Below are positions 1-7,307 of a stretch of 64,000 bases of DNA, in pieces. Origin of the DNA: Methanoregula sp. PtaU1.Bin051. GTDB taxonomy: Archaea > Halobacteriota > Methanomicrobia > Methanomicrobiales > Methanospirillaceae. A model generated the notes under the pieces. The model worked only from the letters and a program-made list of their open reading frames with translations. It ran no database searches and had not been told where the DNA came from. The position numbers were made by a program, and so were the translations under genes. How positions within the stretch are numbered: the first letter of the stretch is position 1; each line of letters opens with the position of its first letter. The DNA lies in assembly GCA_002067895.1 (NCBI GenBank), contig MVRE01000020.1:1-64000 (forward strand). Direction: 5' to 3'.

Positions 1-73
1 AGAGTAAGGAGGCACTGTACCTTAGATCTTTTGGTCACGGTTTTACTTCTGAGAACGTAGCTTTTCTACAGAG
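1..73 (+). repeat. Repeat copy A with the tail of a truncated reading frame
   Basis: Positions 7-33 match 37380-37406 at 26 of 27 bases, and 63-73 match 37437-37447 at 11 of 11, with diverged gaps of 29 and 30 nt between the two blocks. In both copies the plus strand reads a frame containing the residues RRHCTLDLL followed shortly by a stop codon (TAG at 58-60 here). This looks like the end of a dispersed element or the C-terminal end of a shared gene. The window starts inside it, so its full extent is unknown. It could be an insertion-sequence terminus, but no transposase is visible. Confidence 0.5.
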
Positions 74-416
74 CCGTTATTCTGATATACTGCTGGCTGT
101 GAAAACATTTCTGCATCGTTTTTTTTTGGCGAGATATGCGTCTGATAATACAAAAGAATGATGATCTATGTATATGAGTGGCCGGATCGTATTTGCAGCG
201 GGATCAATTTAAATCACTTTCCATTGATGCAAATGACCCGGTCATTGTCTTTTAAGGATATTGACTCAAATAGCAGGTTCTCTTTGAATGTCTTCTAACG
301 TACAGTTCGGAAGTATTAAATATATTTGATTTAGTAAAGTTATTATAAAGCTTATTTATTCCGGAATAAAAACAATGAGGTTTTTTCAAAAAATTGACCG
401 AAAGTGAAATTAACCT
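74..416. promoter_or_regulatory. AT-rich intergenic stretch with promoter for the receiver-PAS gene
   Basis: This stretch is clearly more AT-rich than the rest of the window and holds no convincing gene. A TATA-like sequence (TTAAATATAT) lies near 316-325, placing a start site about 70 nt before the ATG at 417. The AT-richness next to repeat copy A suggests inserted or decayed DNA, but no inverted repeats that would delimit an element are visible. Confidence 0.4.
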
Positions 417-2045
417 ATGTACTCTGTTCTTTACGTAGATGACGATCAGGTTTTGTTGGATCTCAATAAGATTCATCTGGAAATGAACGGTGGTTTCTCA
501 GTTGATGTTGTTCAATCTGCAGAAGAGGCCTTGGATAAAATTGCCTGTTTTTCCTACGATGCAATCCTCTCTGATTATCAGATGCCCGGGATGGATGGCA
601 TCGAGTTGTTAAAAAAGGTCCGTAAAAAATTCGGGAAGATCCCGTTCATCCTGTTCACCGGGAAAGGGCGGGAGGAGGTTGTAATCCAGGCAGTAAACTG
701 CGGGGTAGATTATTATATCCAGAAAGGCGTCGACCTACCGGCGATGACTGCCGAACTGACATATAAGCTCAACCGCGCCATCGAACGCCGGCAGATCGAG
801 AACGCCCTGCGGCAGTCCCGCCAGCAGCTGAAAGACATCATCAATTTTCTTCCGGATGCCACATTTGTCATCGATACCAAGGGATCGGTCATTGCCTGGA
901 ATCATGCAATCGAAATGATGACAGGGATTAAAAAAGAGGCCATGATCGGGAAAGGGAATTATGAGTATTCGATCCCGTTTTTCGGTGATCGAAGACCAAC
1001 TCTTATCGATTGCGTTCTTAAGGATTATCCGGAAATTGCTTCCGACTTCCTCTCGTTCGAGAGGTACGGCAACAAACTGTTTGCTGAGATGTATGCCCCC
1101 TGCCTGAAAGGGGGAAAAGGTGCAAATATGTGGCTCACTGCCGGACCGATCTATGATTCGCAGGAAGTAGTAACCGGTGCGATTGTCTCGTTCCGGGATG
1201 TTTCCGAGATCCGGAAGCTCAAGCGCGATCTCAACAGGTCTCATGAGATGAACGTGGGATTCGGAAGCCTGCTTCCAGTCGCGATCTTCGAATGCGACGG
1301 AGAGGGGCGGATAACGTACGCCAATAATATGGCATTCGAATTATTCAGGATTGAAAAAGAAGATCGCGGACAACCAATCCGTATCCTTGATTTTATAGCA
1401 CCTTCGGATCGCGAATTTGCCGACCGGGGGATCAGGCGAATCATGGCCGGTGAGAAACTTCAAAACAGGGAATACCACCTTATGCGGCAGGACGGAACGA
1501 TATTTCCGGCTCTTGTATGTGGAGGGGCGGTTGTTGATCCTGAAACCGGGCATATCACCGGACTGCGTGGCGTTGTTGTCGATCTGACCGCCAGAAAGAA
1601 TGAGGCAAAGGCGCTACAAGAGAGCAAGGAGCGTCTCCAGCTTGCTGTAAGGGCAGCCGATATCGGTCTTTGGGATGTCGATTTGAGTACCATGACCGTA
1701 CAGGATCTGGGCGCTTGGATCAATCGTAAAACAGGTTTTCCATCTGATCCGGATCGCATAACCGTGAACAAATGCATGGGCCTCATACATCCCTTAGATA
1801 TTCCAGGAGTGTTTCTCGCGTTCAGGAACTATACCAAGAAAAAACTGCCTCTTTTCGAAACCGAGTTCAGGATTAAATGCAGTGACGGGAGCTGGAAATG
1901 GGCCCTTGTACAAGGCAAAGTGATCGAAACCGATAAAAAAGGGCTACCCGTCCGTATAACCGGAACGGTCAGCGATATTACCGGAACACGGGAGCACCGC
2001 CTTCCGAAAGACACACCCGTTATCCCATCAACAGGATCGTCCTGA
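417..2045 (+). CDS. Receiver-PAS-PAS-PAS signalling protein without kinase domain
   Basis: An N-terminal response-regulator receiver domain (residues about 1-120) carries the acidic cluster VDDD at 7-10, the phosphoacceptor D53 and an FTGKG segment. It is followed by three PAS sensor modules at roughly 135-265, 280-395 and 405-525. The protein then stops, with no histidine kinase, HTH or GGDEF output. Receiver-multi-PAS proteins of this build are common in Methanomicrobiales, where they probably relay phosphate or redox/ligand signals between partner kinases. It stands alone, with no kinase gene adjacent. ATG 417 is chosen because the receiver domain begins immediately. The domain call is secure; the input and partner are unknown. 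Confidence 0.9.
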   Translation: MYSVLYVDDDQVLLDLNKIHLEMNGGFSVDVVQSAEEALDKIACFSYDAILSDYQMPGMDGIELLKKVRKKFGKIPFILFTGKGREEVVIQAVNCGVDYYIQKGVDLPAMTAELTYKLNRAIERRQIENALRQSRQQLKDIINFLPDATFVIDTKGSVIAWNHAIEMMTGIKKEAMIGKGNYEYSIPFFGDRRPTLIDCVLKDYPEIASDFLSFERYGNKLFAEMYAPCLKGGKGANMWLTAGPIYDSQEVVTGAIVSFRDVSEIRKLKRDLNRSHEMNVGFGSLLPVAIFECDGEGRITYANNMAFELFRIEKEDRGQPIRILDFIAPSDREFADRGIRRIMAGEKLQNREYHLMRQDGTIFPALVCGGAVVDPETGHITGLRGVVVDLTARKNEAKALQESKERLQLAVRAADIGLWDVDLSTMTVQDLGAWINRKTGFPSDPDRITVNKCMGLIHPLDIPGVFLAFRNYTKKKLPLFETEFRIKCSDGSWKWALVQGKVIETDKKGLPVRITGTVSDITGTREHRLPKDTPVIPSTGSS

Positions 2046-2241
2046 TTGGTTGTAATGATTGTTTAACATACAATTAATCGCCAGTCGGGTATGGAGTGTC
2101 TCAGGCAGATAAGGAAAATAGTGCAGATTTACTCTCTGCCCGACAGGACAATCAGCCTCATTTATTCCCCCATATCTGTTTCCAAAGGGGTCACCAACAG
2201 CCGGAAGAATTTGGTCGAACAGGATATTCGAACAGGATATA

Positions 2242-2814
2242 TTATTTCAACAGCTTTTTTCCAGATGAGAATGCCTTTCCGGTCACCGTTCCCATGGTAT
2301 AATATTCAGAATTTACAACATCAAATCCAAGGGGGTTGATCTTTTTAAGGACAGGTTTTCCATCTGCGTCAAGTACCGATTCATCGATCTTTACATCCAT
2401 AATCTGGCCGATGAACAGAACATGAGAGCCAACATCGACTTTCTGGGTTAACCTGCATTCGAGAACAACCGGAAACTCCTTGACAAACGGGGCGTCAACA
2501 AGTGTTGACCGTATAGGGGTGAGGCCGGTTGTTGCGAACTTGTCTGTGTCTGTACCGGATGTTATGCCGAAAAAATCAGCCTCTGTAATGAACCCTTCTG
2601 ACGGAATGCTGACGGTAAACTCCCGTTTTTCCATCAGGTTCCGATATGTATACCGGGAAGAGCGGATCGAAACGGCAATCGCAGGGGGATCTGACGAACA
2701 GAGGCCTCCCCACGAGGCGAGCATGGCATTGGGTTTCCCTTCATGGTCATAGGTACCGACAACTAAGACCGGAAGCGGATATGCGATTGGGCGTGCGCCG
2801 AAGGATTGTCTCAT
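2242..2814 (-). CDS. Flavin reductase-like (flavoredoxin family) FMN-binding protein
   Basis: A 190-residue protein with the flavin reductase-like split beta-barrel pattern. It starts with a PLPVLVVGTYD strand, then the NAMLASWGG segment and SIRSSRYTYRN, which normally contact FMN and place bound flavin in this family, with a conserved HVLFIGQI strand near the end. Family members are cytoplasmic FMN proteins that pass electrons from reduced flavin, NAD(P)H or ferredoxin; in methanogens and sulfate reducers they are often called flavoredoxins. It is a single gene between the receiver-PAS gene and a lone receiver. Substrate and partner cannot be read from the sequence. Confidence 0.88.
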   Translation of the reverse strand: MRQSFGARPIAYPLPVLVVGTYDHEGKPNAMLASWGGLCSSDPPAIAVSIRSSRYTYRNLMEKREFTVSIPSEGFITEADFFGITSGTDTDKFATTGLTPIRSTLVDAPFVKEFPVVLECRLTQKVDVGSHVLFIGQIMDVKIDESVLDADGKPVLKKINPLGFDVVNSEYYTMGTVTGKAFSSGKKLLK

Positions 2815-2911
2815 GACGGGATATTATTTGCCCACAGACATAATATTTTGGTGCGCAGTTATTTCCAATCCCAGCTAAGCCCGGCAGCATCCTTTCTGTC
2901 TGGAAAAGAAT

Positions 2912-3286
2912 CTATGGCGCACTCAGTGCTGTATTGACTGCCGCACAGAGTTCTGTTCTCCGGATCGGCTTCGTAAGATATTCGTAGTAAAGAGGAGAAT
3001 AAAGTTGCCGTTCTTCCTCAAACTGAGGTTTGCCGGTAATCATGATTACCGGAATCTCCTTTGTGTCGGGATTATCTTTTATCGCTTTCAGTGTTGTCCA
3101 GCCATCCATGGGATGCATTATGAGATCGAGAAGAATGAGATCCGGGGATATCCCCTGCAGCATCTTGAGGCACTGGATGCCTCCCGAAGCGGTGAGGGCC
3201 GTATGTCCCTCGTCAGCAAGGAATATCCTGAATACATCAGCAATATCAGGATCATCGTCAACAATCAGGATTGTGGGCATAACCAA
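2912..3286 (-). CDS. Single-domain response regulator (receiver only)
   Basis: A 124-residue CheY-like receiver domain. Visible are the acidic triad (ILIVDDD, residues 7-12), the phosphoacceptor aspartate at 54 (LILLDLIM), the threonine in MITGK and the conserved lysine in LTKPI. There is no output domain, so it acts as a phosphate relay or through protein contacts. No cognate kinase lies next to it; the receiver-PAS protein at 417-2045 is the nearest signalling gene. ATG 3280, two codons in, is an equally plausible start. Confidence 0.9.
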   Translation of the reverse strand: MVMPTILIVDDDPDIADVFRIFLADEGHTALTASGGIQCLKMLQGISPDLILLDLIMHPMDGWTTLKAIKDNPDTKEIPVIMITGKPQFEEERQLYSPLYYEYLTKPIRRTELCAAVNTALSAP

Positions 3287-3391
3287 GCACCGGAAATGTG
3301 TAGTATCAAAGTATTGGTAAGAAGCCTGTCATAATTGTTTCTTATTGCATGCGTTCGGCGGTAGTATAAAAAGAGAGGATATGAGGCGGAT

Positions 3392-4444
3392 CTATTTCCT
3401 CCAGCGGTGGAGGAGTGTTATCCCCATAAGAAATATTACAGCTGACAGGAAAAGCACTGGAAGTGGCAGAGGGGTTCCCGCCCGGGTTGCTGACGGACCT
3501 GCAGGACCCGCGGATTCAAGAACAATCGAAACACTCGTATTCTGGCCGGCAACTACCGTAACGGATTTTTGGACGGTTGCATATCCATCAAGCTGTACGG
3601 TAACGGAATGATTTCCGGCAGATAGGCCGTCAATAGTTGCAGGAGTAATTACAGAGACATTGCCATCGATAAGAACCCGGGCCCCCGCAGGAGAACTCGA
3701 TATTGCCAGCGAACCGACTGACGGGATAAGGATGGCGTTCACAACAGTTGTACTGCCGGATCTGACCGTTGCAGATACCGAAATCGGGTCGTACCGGAAA
3801 TGCGAAATGGTCAGGGCATATGTTCCCGGATCCAGATTATCGATTGAGAGCGGGGTCTGTCCCTTGTACTGATCGCCAATTACGACCGATGCGCCTTCCG
3901 GAACTGAGCGGACCTCAATGGTCCCGGGCAGGGGTGCGGTCGTTGCAAGGGCCAGTGCCGGTCTTCTTAATGTGACCGAGAGCGTGCTGTATTCGCCGCT
4001 TCGCAGCCGTGACCTGTCTGCCTGAACCGTTGAGACCCAGACGGTATAGGTCCCTTCGTCCAGTCCCCCGATGATCGCGTTCGTAGCCCAGTCATAGCTC
4101 CAACGGCCGGTGCTGTCTACGGGAACCCGTACAAGCCCTCCCTGATCAGCCGGAAACGTGATGTCGTTGATGGCAGCACCGTTCACCGGCAGGTTTGGCC
4201 CGGTAAGGAACAGGTACACATCCATGCTCCCATAGGAATAACCGGACAGTTCAACGGTATCGCCCAGAGGGGCTGTAATACTTTCCGCCACAGCTGTTCC
4301 GCTGAGCAGTGGACAGAGTATGATGATTGCTGCTAATATGATCCATCCCGGGGATCTTCGTATCTGCAATCCCGGTGTGCCTGTTTTATCCGGCCTGTCC
4401 GGTTTGGAGCTGGTACTGCGTTCTGTTTCTGTCCGTGAATACAT
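3392..4444 (-). CDS. Secreted or membrane-anchored PEGA-domain surface protein
   Basis: About 350 residues. The order is a signal-anchor helix at about 33-53, a beta-rich extracellular domain resembling the DUF3821 proteins of Methanomicrobiales, two PEGA repeats (about 165-230 starting GTIEVRSVPEGASV, and 232-298 starting GSLAISSSPAGARV), a short Gly/Pro/Thr linker and a C-terminal transmembrane helix ending in RWRK. This architecture is that of envelope-anchored proteins exposed outside the cell. A longer frame reaches 4624 but would overlap the ABC permease by 145 nt; ATG 4444 leaves a 35-nt gap and starts just before the signal anchor. Function is unknown. Confidence 0.82.
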   Translation of the reverse strand: MYSRTETERSTSSKPDRPDKTGTPGLQIRRSPGWIILAAIIILCPLLSGTAVAESITAPLGDTVELSGYSYGSMDVYLFLTGPNLPVNGAAINDITFPADQGGLVRVPVDSTGRWSYDWATNAIIGGLDEGTYTVWVSTVQADRSRLRSGEYSTLSVTLRRPALALATTAPLPGTIEVRSVPEGASVVIGDQYKGQTPLSIDNLDPGTYALTISHFRYDPISVSATVRSGSTTVVNAILIPSVGSLAISSSPAGARVLIDGNVSVITPATIDGLSAGNHSVTVQLDGYATVQKSVTVVAGQNTSVSIVLESAGPAGPSATRAGTPLPLPVLFLSAVIFLMGITLLHRWRK

Positions 4445-4479
4445 AATCGTGTCCTTGTTCCTGTCAGTATTAAAATGCA

Positions 4480-5577
4480 TCATTCCAATGTACGCCGGTA
4501 GGTCGTAATGCCAAGCAGGATTGCAACAGCTGAGAAGATTAAAAGCGCGATTAAGTCGGGCGCAATCACGGAGAGCCCCTGCCCGCGGAGGATGATGCTC
4601 CGGAGAGCATGCACTGAGTACCACTCCGGGTTGATGACCGTTATCCAGCGCAACCAGTCCGGCATGCCGATTGTCGGGTAAAAGGCACCCGACGTCATGA
4701 AAAGGATCAGGTTGAAAAATGCGGTTGTCGAAGCGTATTCCTGCTGGTTATTGAAGCGGGACGCAATCGAGACCATCAGGCTTGTCACACCGACACTCGC
4801 GATGAAGATTACGATCAGGACGAGCAGGAAATCCTCCATGCTCCTTATAATGACACCAGTAATCAGCGCTCCGACGACGAATATGATGAGCCCGGCAAGG
4901 AACGCGCGGACCGTCCCGCTCGAAATCATGCCGAGGATGATGCTGGAGCGCTTGACCGGTGTCACGAGGTAACCTTCATGGATTCCCATCTCGCGGTCCT
5001 TGATAAGCGCTATCCCCCCGCCCATCATTGTCGTCATGAAAATGGCCATTACAATCACTCCGACGCCGAAGAACTGGATGTACTTGATATCCCCGTAGAT
5101 CTTGTTGACCATGATCGTGTTACCGGCCCCGAGCCGGGCAAGCGCGCCCCGTACCCCCGATTCAATCAGGGTCGGTGTCATGTAGTCAGAGCTGTCGACA
5201 TACAGCCGGACCATATTGTCCTTCGAAATTTCTGATGGGAAGACAACGACGCCGGAGATCAGGGCATCTCCAAGCGCGCGTTTTGCTATCTCTTCGTCCG
5301 TGTACACAGTCACATCGAATAGGCGGGGATTATCAGCCTGCGAGAAGTACCGGAGTTCTTCAACACCATTTACATAAAGACCGGTTTCGGTATACGGGGG
5401 CCCTTCCTGCACGACTCCTATAGGGATGTGGGTGATTGTGCCGCCCATTGCATTGCCGAAGATGACAAGATACATAATCGGCATCAGGAGGGTGAACACC
5501 AGCACGAAGGGGTTTCCCAGGAATTTCTTGAAATCCCGCTTGAATATCGCGACAGCCCCCCGTATCATCGCGATCAC
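4480..5577 (-). CDS. ABC-2 type transporter permease
   Basis: 365 residues with an N-terminal transmembrane helix, a large extracytoplasmic loop (about 55-175) and five further helices in the C-terminal half. This is the layout of ABC-2 permeases of the DrrB/YhgE/NatB type, which export drugs, lipids or polysaccharide precursors. Its start overlaps the stop of the ATPase gene by 4 nt, so the two are translationally coupled. With the upstream MarR gene it makes a MarR-ATPase-permease operon, an arrangement usual for regulated efflux. The substrate is not evident. Confidence 0.92.
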   Translation of the reverse strand: MIAMIRGAVAIFKRDFKKFLGNPFVLVFTLLMPIMYLVIFGNAMGGTITHIPIGVVQEGPPYTETGLYVNGVEELRYFSQADNPRLFDVTVYTDEEIAKRALGDALISGVVVFPSEISKDNMVRLYVDSSDYMTPTLIESGVRGALARLGAGNTIMVNKIYGDIKYIQFFGVGVIVMAIFMTTMMGGGIALIKDREMGIHEGYLVTPVKRSSIILGMISSGTVRAFLAGLIIFVVGALITGVIIRSMEDFLLVLIVIFIASVGVTSLMVSIASRFNNQQEYASTTAFFNLILFMTSGAFYPTIGMPDWLRWITVINPEWYSVHALRSIILRGQGLSVIAPDLIALLIFSAVAILLGITTYRRTLE

Positions 5578-6674
5578 CCTTGTGCCTGCGGCTGCGCGGT
5601 TTCATTACCGCCATCATCCAGCTTCCTGCCGGTCAGGTAAATGAAGACGTCCTCCAGGGACGGCGACCGTATCGAGATGGATCTCATCGGGACGGCCAGC
5701 TGTTCGAAAGTCGCAAAGATCCCCGGCATCACAAGACTCCCGTTCTTTGCCCTGATGACGATCTTCTGTTTCTTTGCTTCTGCTGACGTGACCTTCGGGA
5801 TTGCGGAGATTGCATCCACCAGAGCGTCCGTAATCACATCGCAGCCGATCTCAATGATATCCCCGGATGGTATCAGCTGTTTGAGGTTGTCTACCGTATC
5901 AAGAGACACCAGTTTTCCCTTGTCAACGAACGCGATCCTGTTGCAGAGCTTCTCAGCTTCGTCCATGTAGTGCGTTGTTAAGATGATCGTGGTCTTCTCA
6001 TCATTGAGCCGGGTAATCTGCTGCCAGACCTCGCGGCGGGACTCGGGGTCGAGCCCGATGGTGGGTTCGTCGAGAAAGAGGATGAGGGGATGGTGGATAA
6101 ATGCACGGACAATTTCCAGTTTCCGTTTCATTCCTCCCGAAAACGTCCCGACCGGCATCTGCGCACGGTCAGATAGCCCTACCATGGCAAGGAGCTTCTG
6201 GATCCGCGTATCGAGGACGTCTTCGCTGACGTTAACCAGTTTACCGTAAAATTCGAGGTTGTCATACGCAGTCAGCTCGACATCCAGCGTGCTGTTCTGG
6301 GGGCACACCCCGATAATGCTCCGGATCTGCTCGGGGTCTTTTGCTATATCGTATGTGTCAACGCATGCCGTGCCGGATGTCGGGGCAAGCAGGGTGGTCA
6401 GGATCCGGATCAGCGTGCTCTTGCCGGCCCCGTTCGGGCCCAGAAGGCCGAATATCTCGCCGCGTTTTACCGTGAATGTCACGTCATCGACAGCGGTGAC
6501 AATGCGGTTCTTGTCACGGAATATCTTGGTCAGGTGGTCAATTTGGATGATGTTTTCACCGGATGAGACTGCACAGACCTCCTGATCTGCGGATCCATGG
6601 TCCTGCCCGTATGCGCCTGCCCTGCGTTTCTCCGGTTCTTCCTGCCCGGGTATTCCATTCATCTGCGGATCCAC
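5574..6674 (-). CDS. ABC transporter ATPase (DrrA-like exporter subunit)
   Basis: 366 residues with a hydrophilic N-terminal extension of about 40 residues, then a complete ABC ATPase. Walker A is GPNGAGKST (79-87), the Q-loop is in GVCPQNSTL, the signature is FSGGMKRK, Walker B is LILFLDEPT and the switch histidine is in LTTHYMDEAE. The C-terminal domain ending in SLEDVFIYLTGR is typical of the DrrA/CcmA exporter branch. It powers the permease encoded immediately downstream with a 4-nt overlap. The MarR gene ends 3 nt before this gene begins. The exported substrate is unknown. Confidence 0.94.
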   Translation of the reverse strand: MDPQMNGIPGQEEPEKRRAGAYGQDHGSADQEVCAVSSGENIIQIDHLTKIFRDKNRIVTAVDDVTFTVKRGEIFGLLGPNGAGKSTLIRILTTLLAPTSGTACVDTYDIAKDPEQIRSIIGVCPQNSTLDVELTAYDNLEFYGKLVNVSEDVLDTRIQKLLAMVGLSDRAQMPVGTFSGGMKRKLEIVRAFIHHPLILFLDEPTIGLDPESRREVWQQITRLNDEKTTIILTTHYMDEAEKLCNRIAFVDKGKLVSLDTVDNLKQLIPSGDIIEIGCDVITDALVDAISAIPKVTSAEAKKQKIVIRAKNGSLVMPGIFATFEQLAVPMRSISIRSPSLEDVFIYLTGRKLDDGGNETAQPQAQG

Positions 6675-6677
6675 GGT

Positions 6678-7121
6678 TCAGTCCTCCGGAATCTTTTCAA
6701 GTACTGTTCTGAGATCCTGCAGTGCCCGGCAGAGGATTTCAAGATCGCTGGTCTCCAGCGAGGACAAATCGTGTCCGATGTTTTCCTTTATCAGAGCAGC
6801 CATTGTGGAAAGCCGCAATTGCCCCTTTCCTGTTATCGCGATCCGGATTACCCGGCGGTCTTTCGGATCCGGCTGGCGCCTCACAAAACCGTCCCGGATC
6901 AGGGAATCCACAAGAGCGGTCATATACGGCTTGGAGATATAGAGCCGGCGTCCGATCTCGGACATGCGCTGGGTTCCGTTTTGTGAGAGGATATGCAGCA
7001 ACCGGAACTGGGCGCCCTGGATACCGGTAATGCCATGGCTTTGCTTGAGGATCTTATGCCGGTATAAGGGGATTAACGAGAGGAGGTGCCCTGCTGTCCG
7101 GTCGATCAGCTCTTCGTCCAC
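6678..7121 (-). CDS. MarR-family transcriptional regulator
   Basis: 147 residues with the MarR winged-helix fold. The recognition region is RMSEIGRRLYISKPYMTALVD, followed by the wing DPKDRRVIRIAITGKG, which is nearly diagnostic for the family. It is the first gene of the leftward operon with the ABC ATPase and permease, so it probably represses its own promoter and releases on binding a ligand that the pump exports (family knowledge, not shown here). An interrupted inverted repeat near the promoter is a candidate operator. Confidence 0.92.
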   Translation of the reverse strand: MDEELIDRTAGHLLSLIPLYRHKILKQSHGITGIQGAQFRLLHILSQNGTQRMSEIGRRLYISKPYMTALVDSLIRDGFVRRQPDPKDRRVIRIAITGKGQLRLSTMAALIKENIGHDLSSLETSDLEILCRALQDLRTVLEKIPED

Positions 7122-7157
7122 GACAGATCAATTGCATGGTTCGCCGTAAAGGCTATT

Positions 7158-7184
7158 AGTTCTTTTTGTGAACTGTTTTAAAAT
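7158..7184. promoter_or_regulatory. Divergent promoter region with candidate MarR operator
   Basis: AGTTC (7158-7162) and GAACT (7170-7174) form a 5-bp inverted repeat with a 7-nt spacer, directly beside a self-complementary TATA-like TTTTAAAA (7176-7183). The TATA could serve the marR gene leftward or the fusion gene rightward. If it serves the rightward gene, transcription would begin near 7205, after the first ATG at 7200. Confidence 0.4.
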
Positions 7185-7307
7185 CAAACTATTTCAGCGA
7201 TGAAACCAACGCAGACGATAAACGGTTTCATCCTGAATACATTCAGCTTTCTGGTTAATTCCCTAATCGTTTCTCTTATGAGCTTCTCCGTTCCATCAGT
7301 TTGTGTG

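Noticed and set aside
252-476. 74-residue frame on the minus strand at the left end
   Set aside because: It is AT-biased and overlaps the start of the receiver-PAS gene with no ribosome-binding site or family pattern.
4445-4624. Longer N-terminus of the PEGA protein
   Set aside because: It would overlap the ABC permease by 145 nt and adds residues upstream of the signal anchor with no homology pattern.
7200-7307. First 36 residues of the fusion protein frame
   Set aside because: The paralogue aligns from M7308, and if the TATA at 7176-7183 drives this gene, the mRNA would start after the ATG at 7200.
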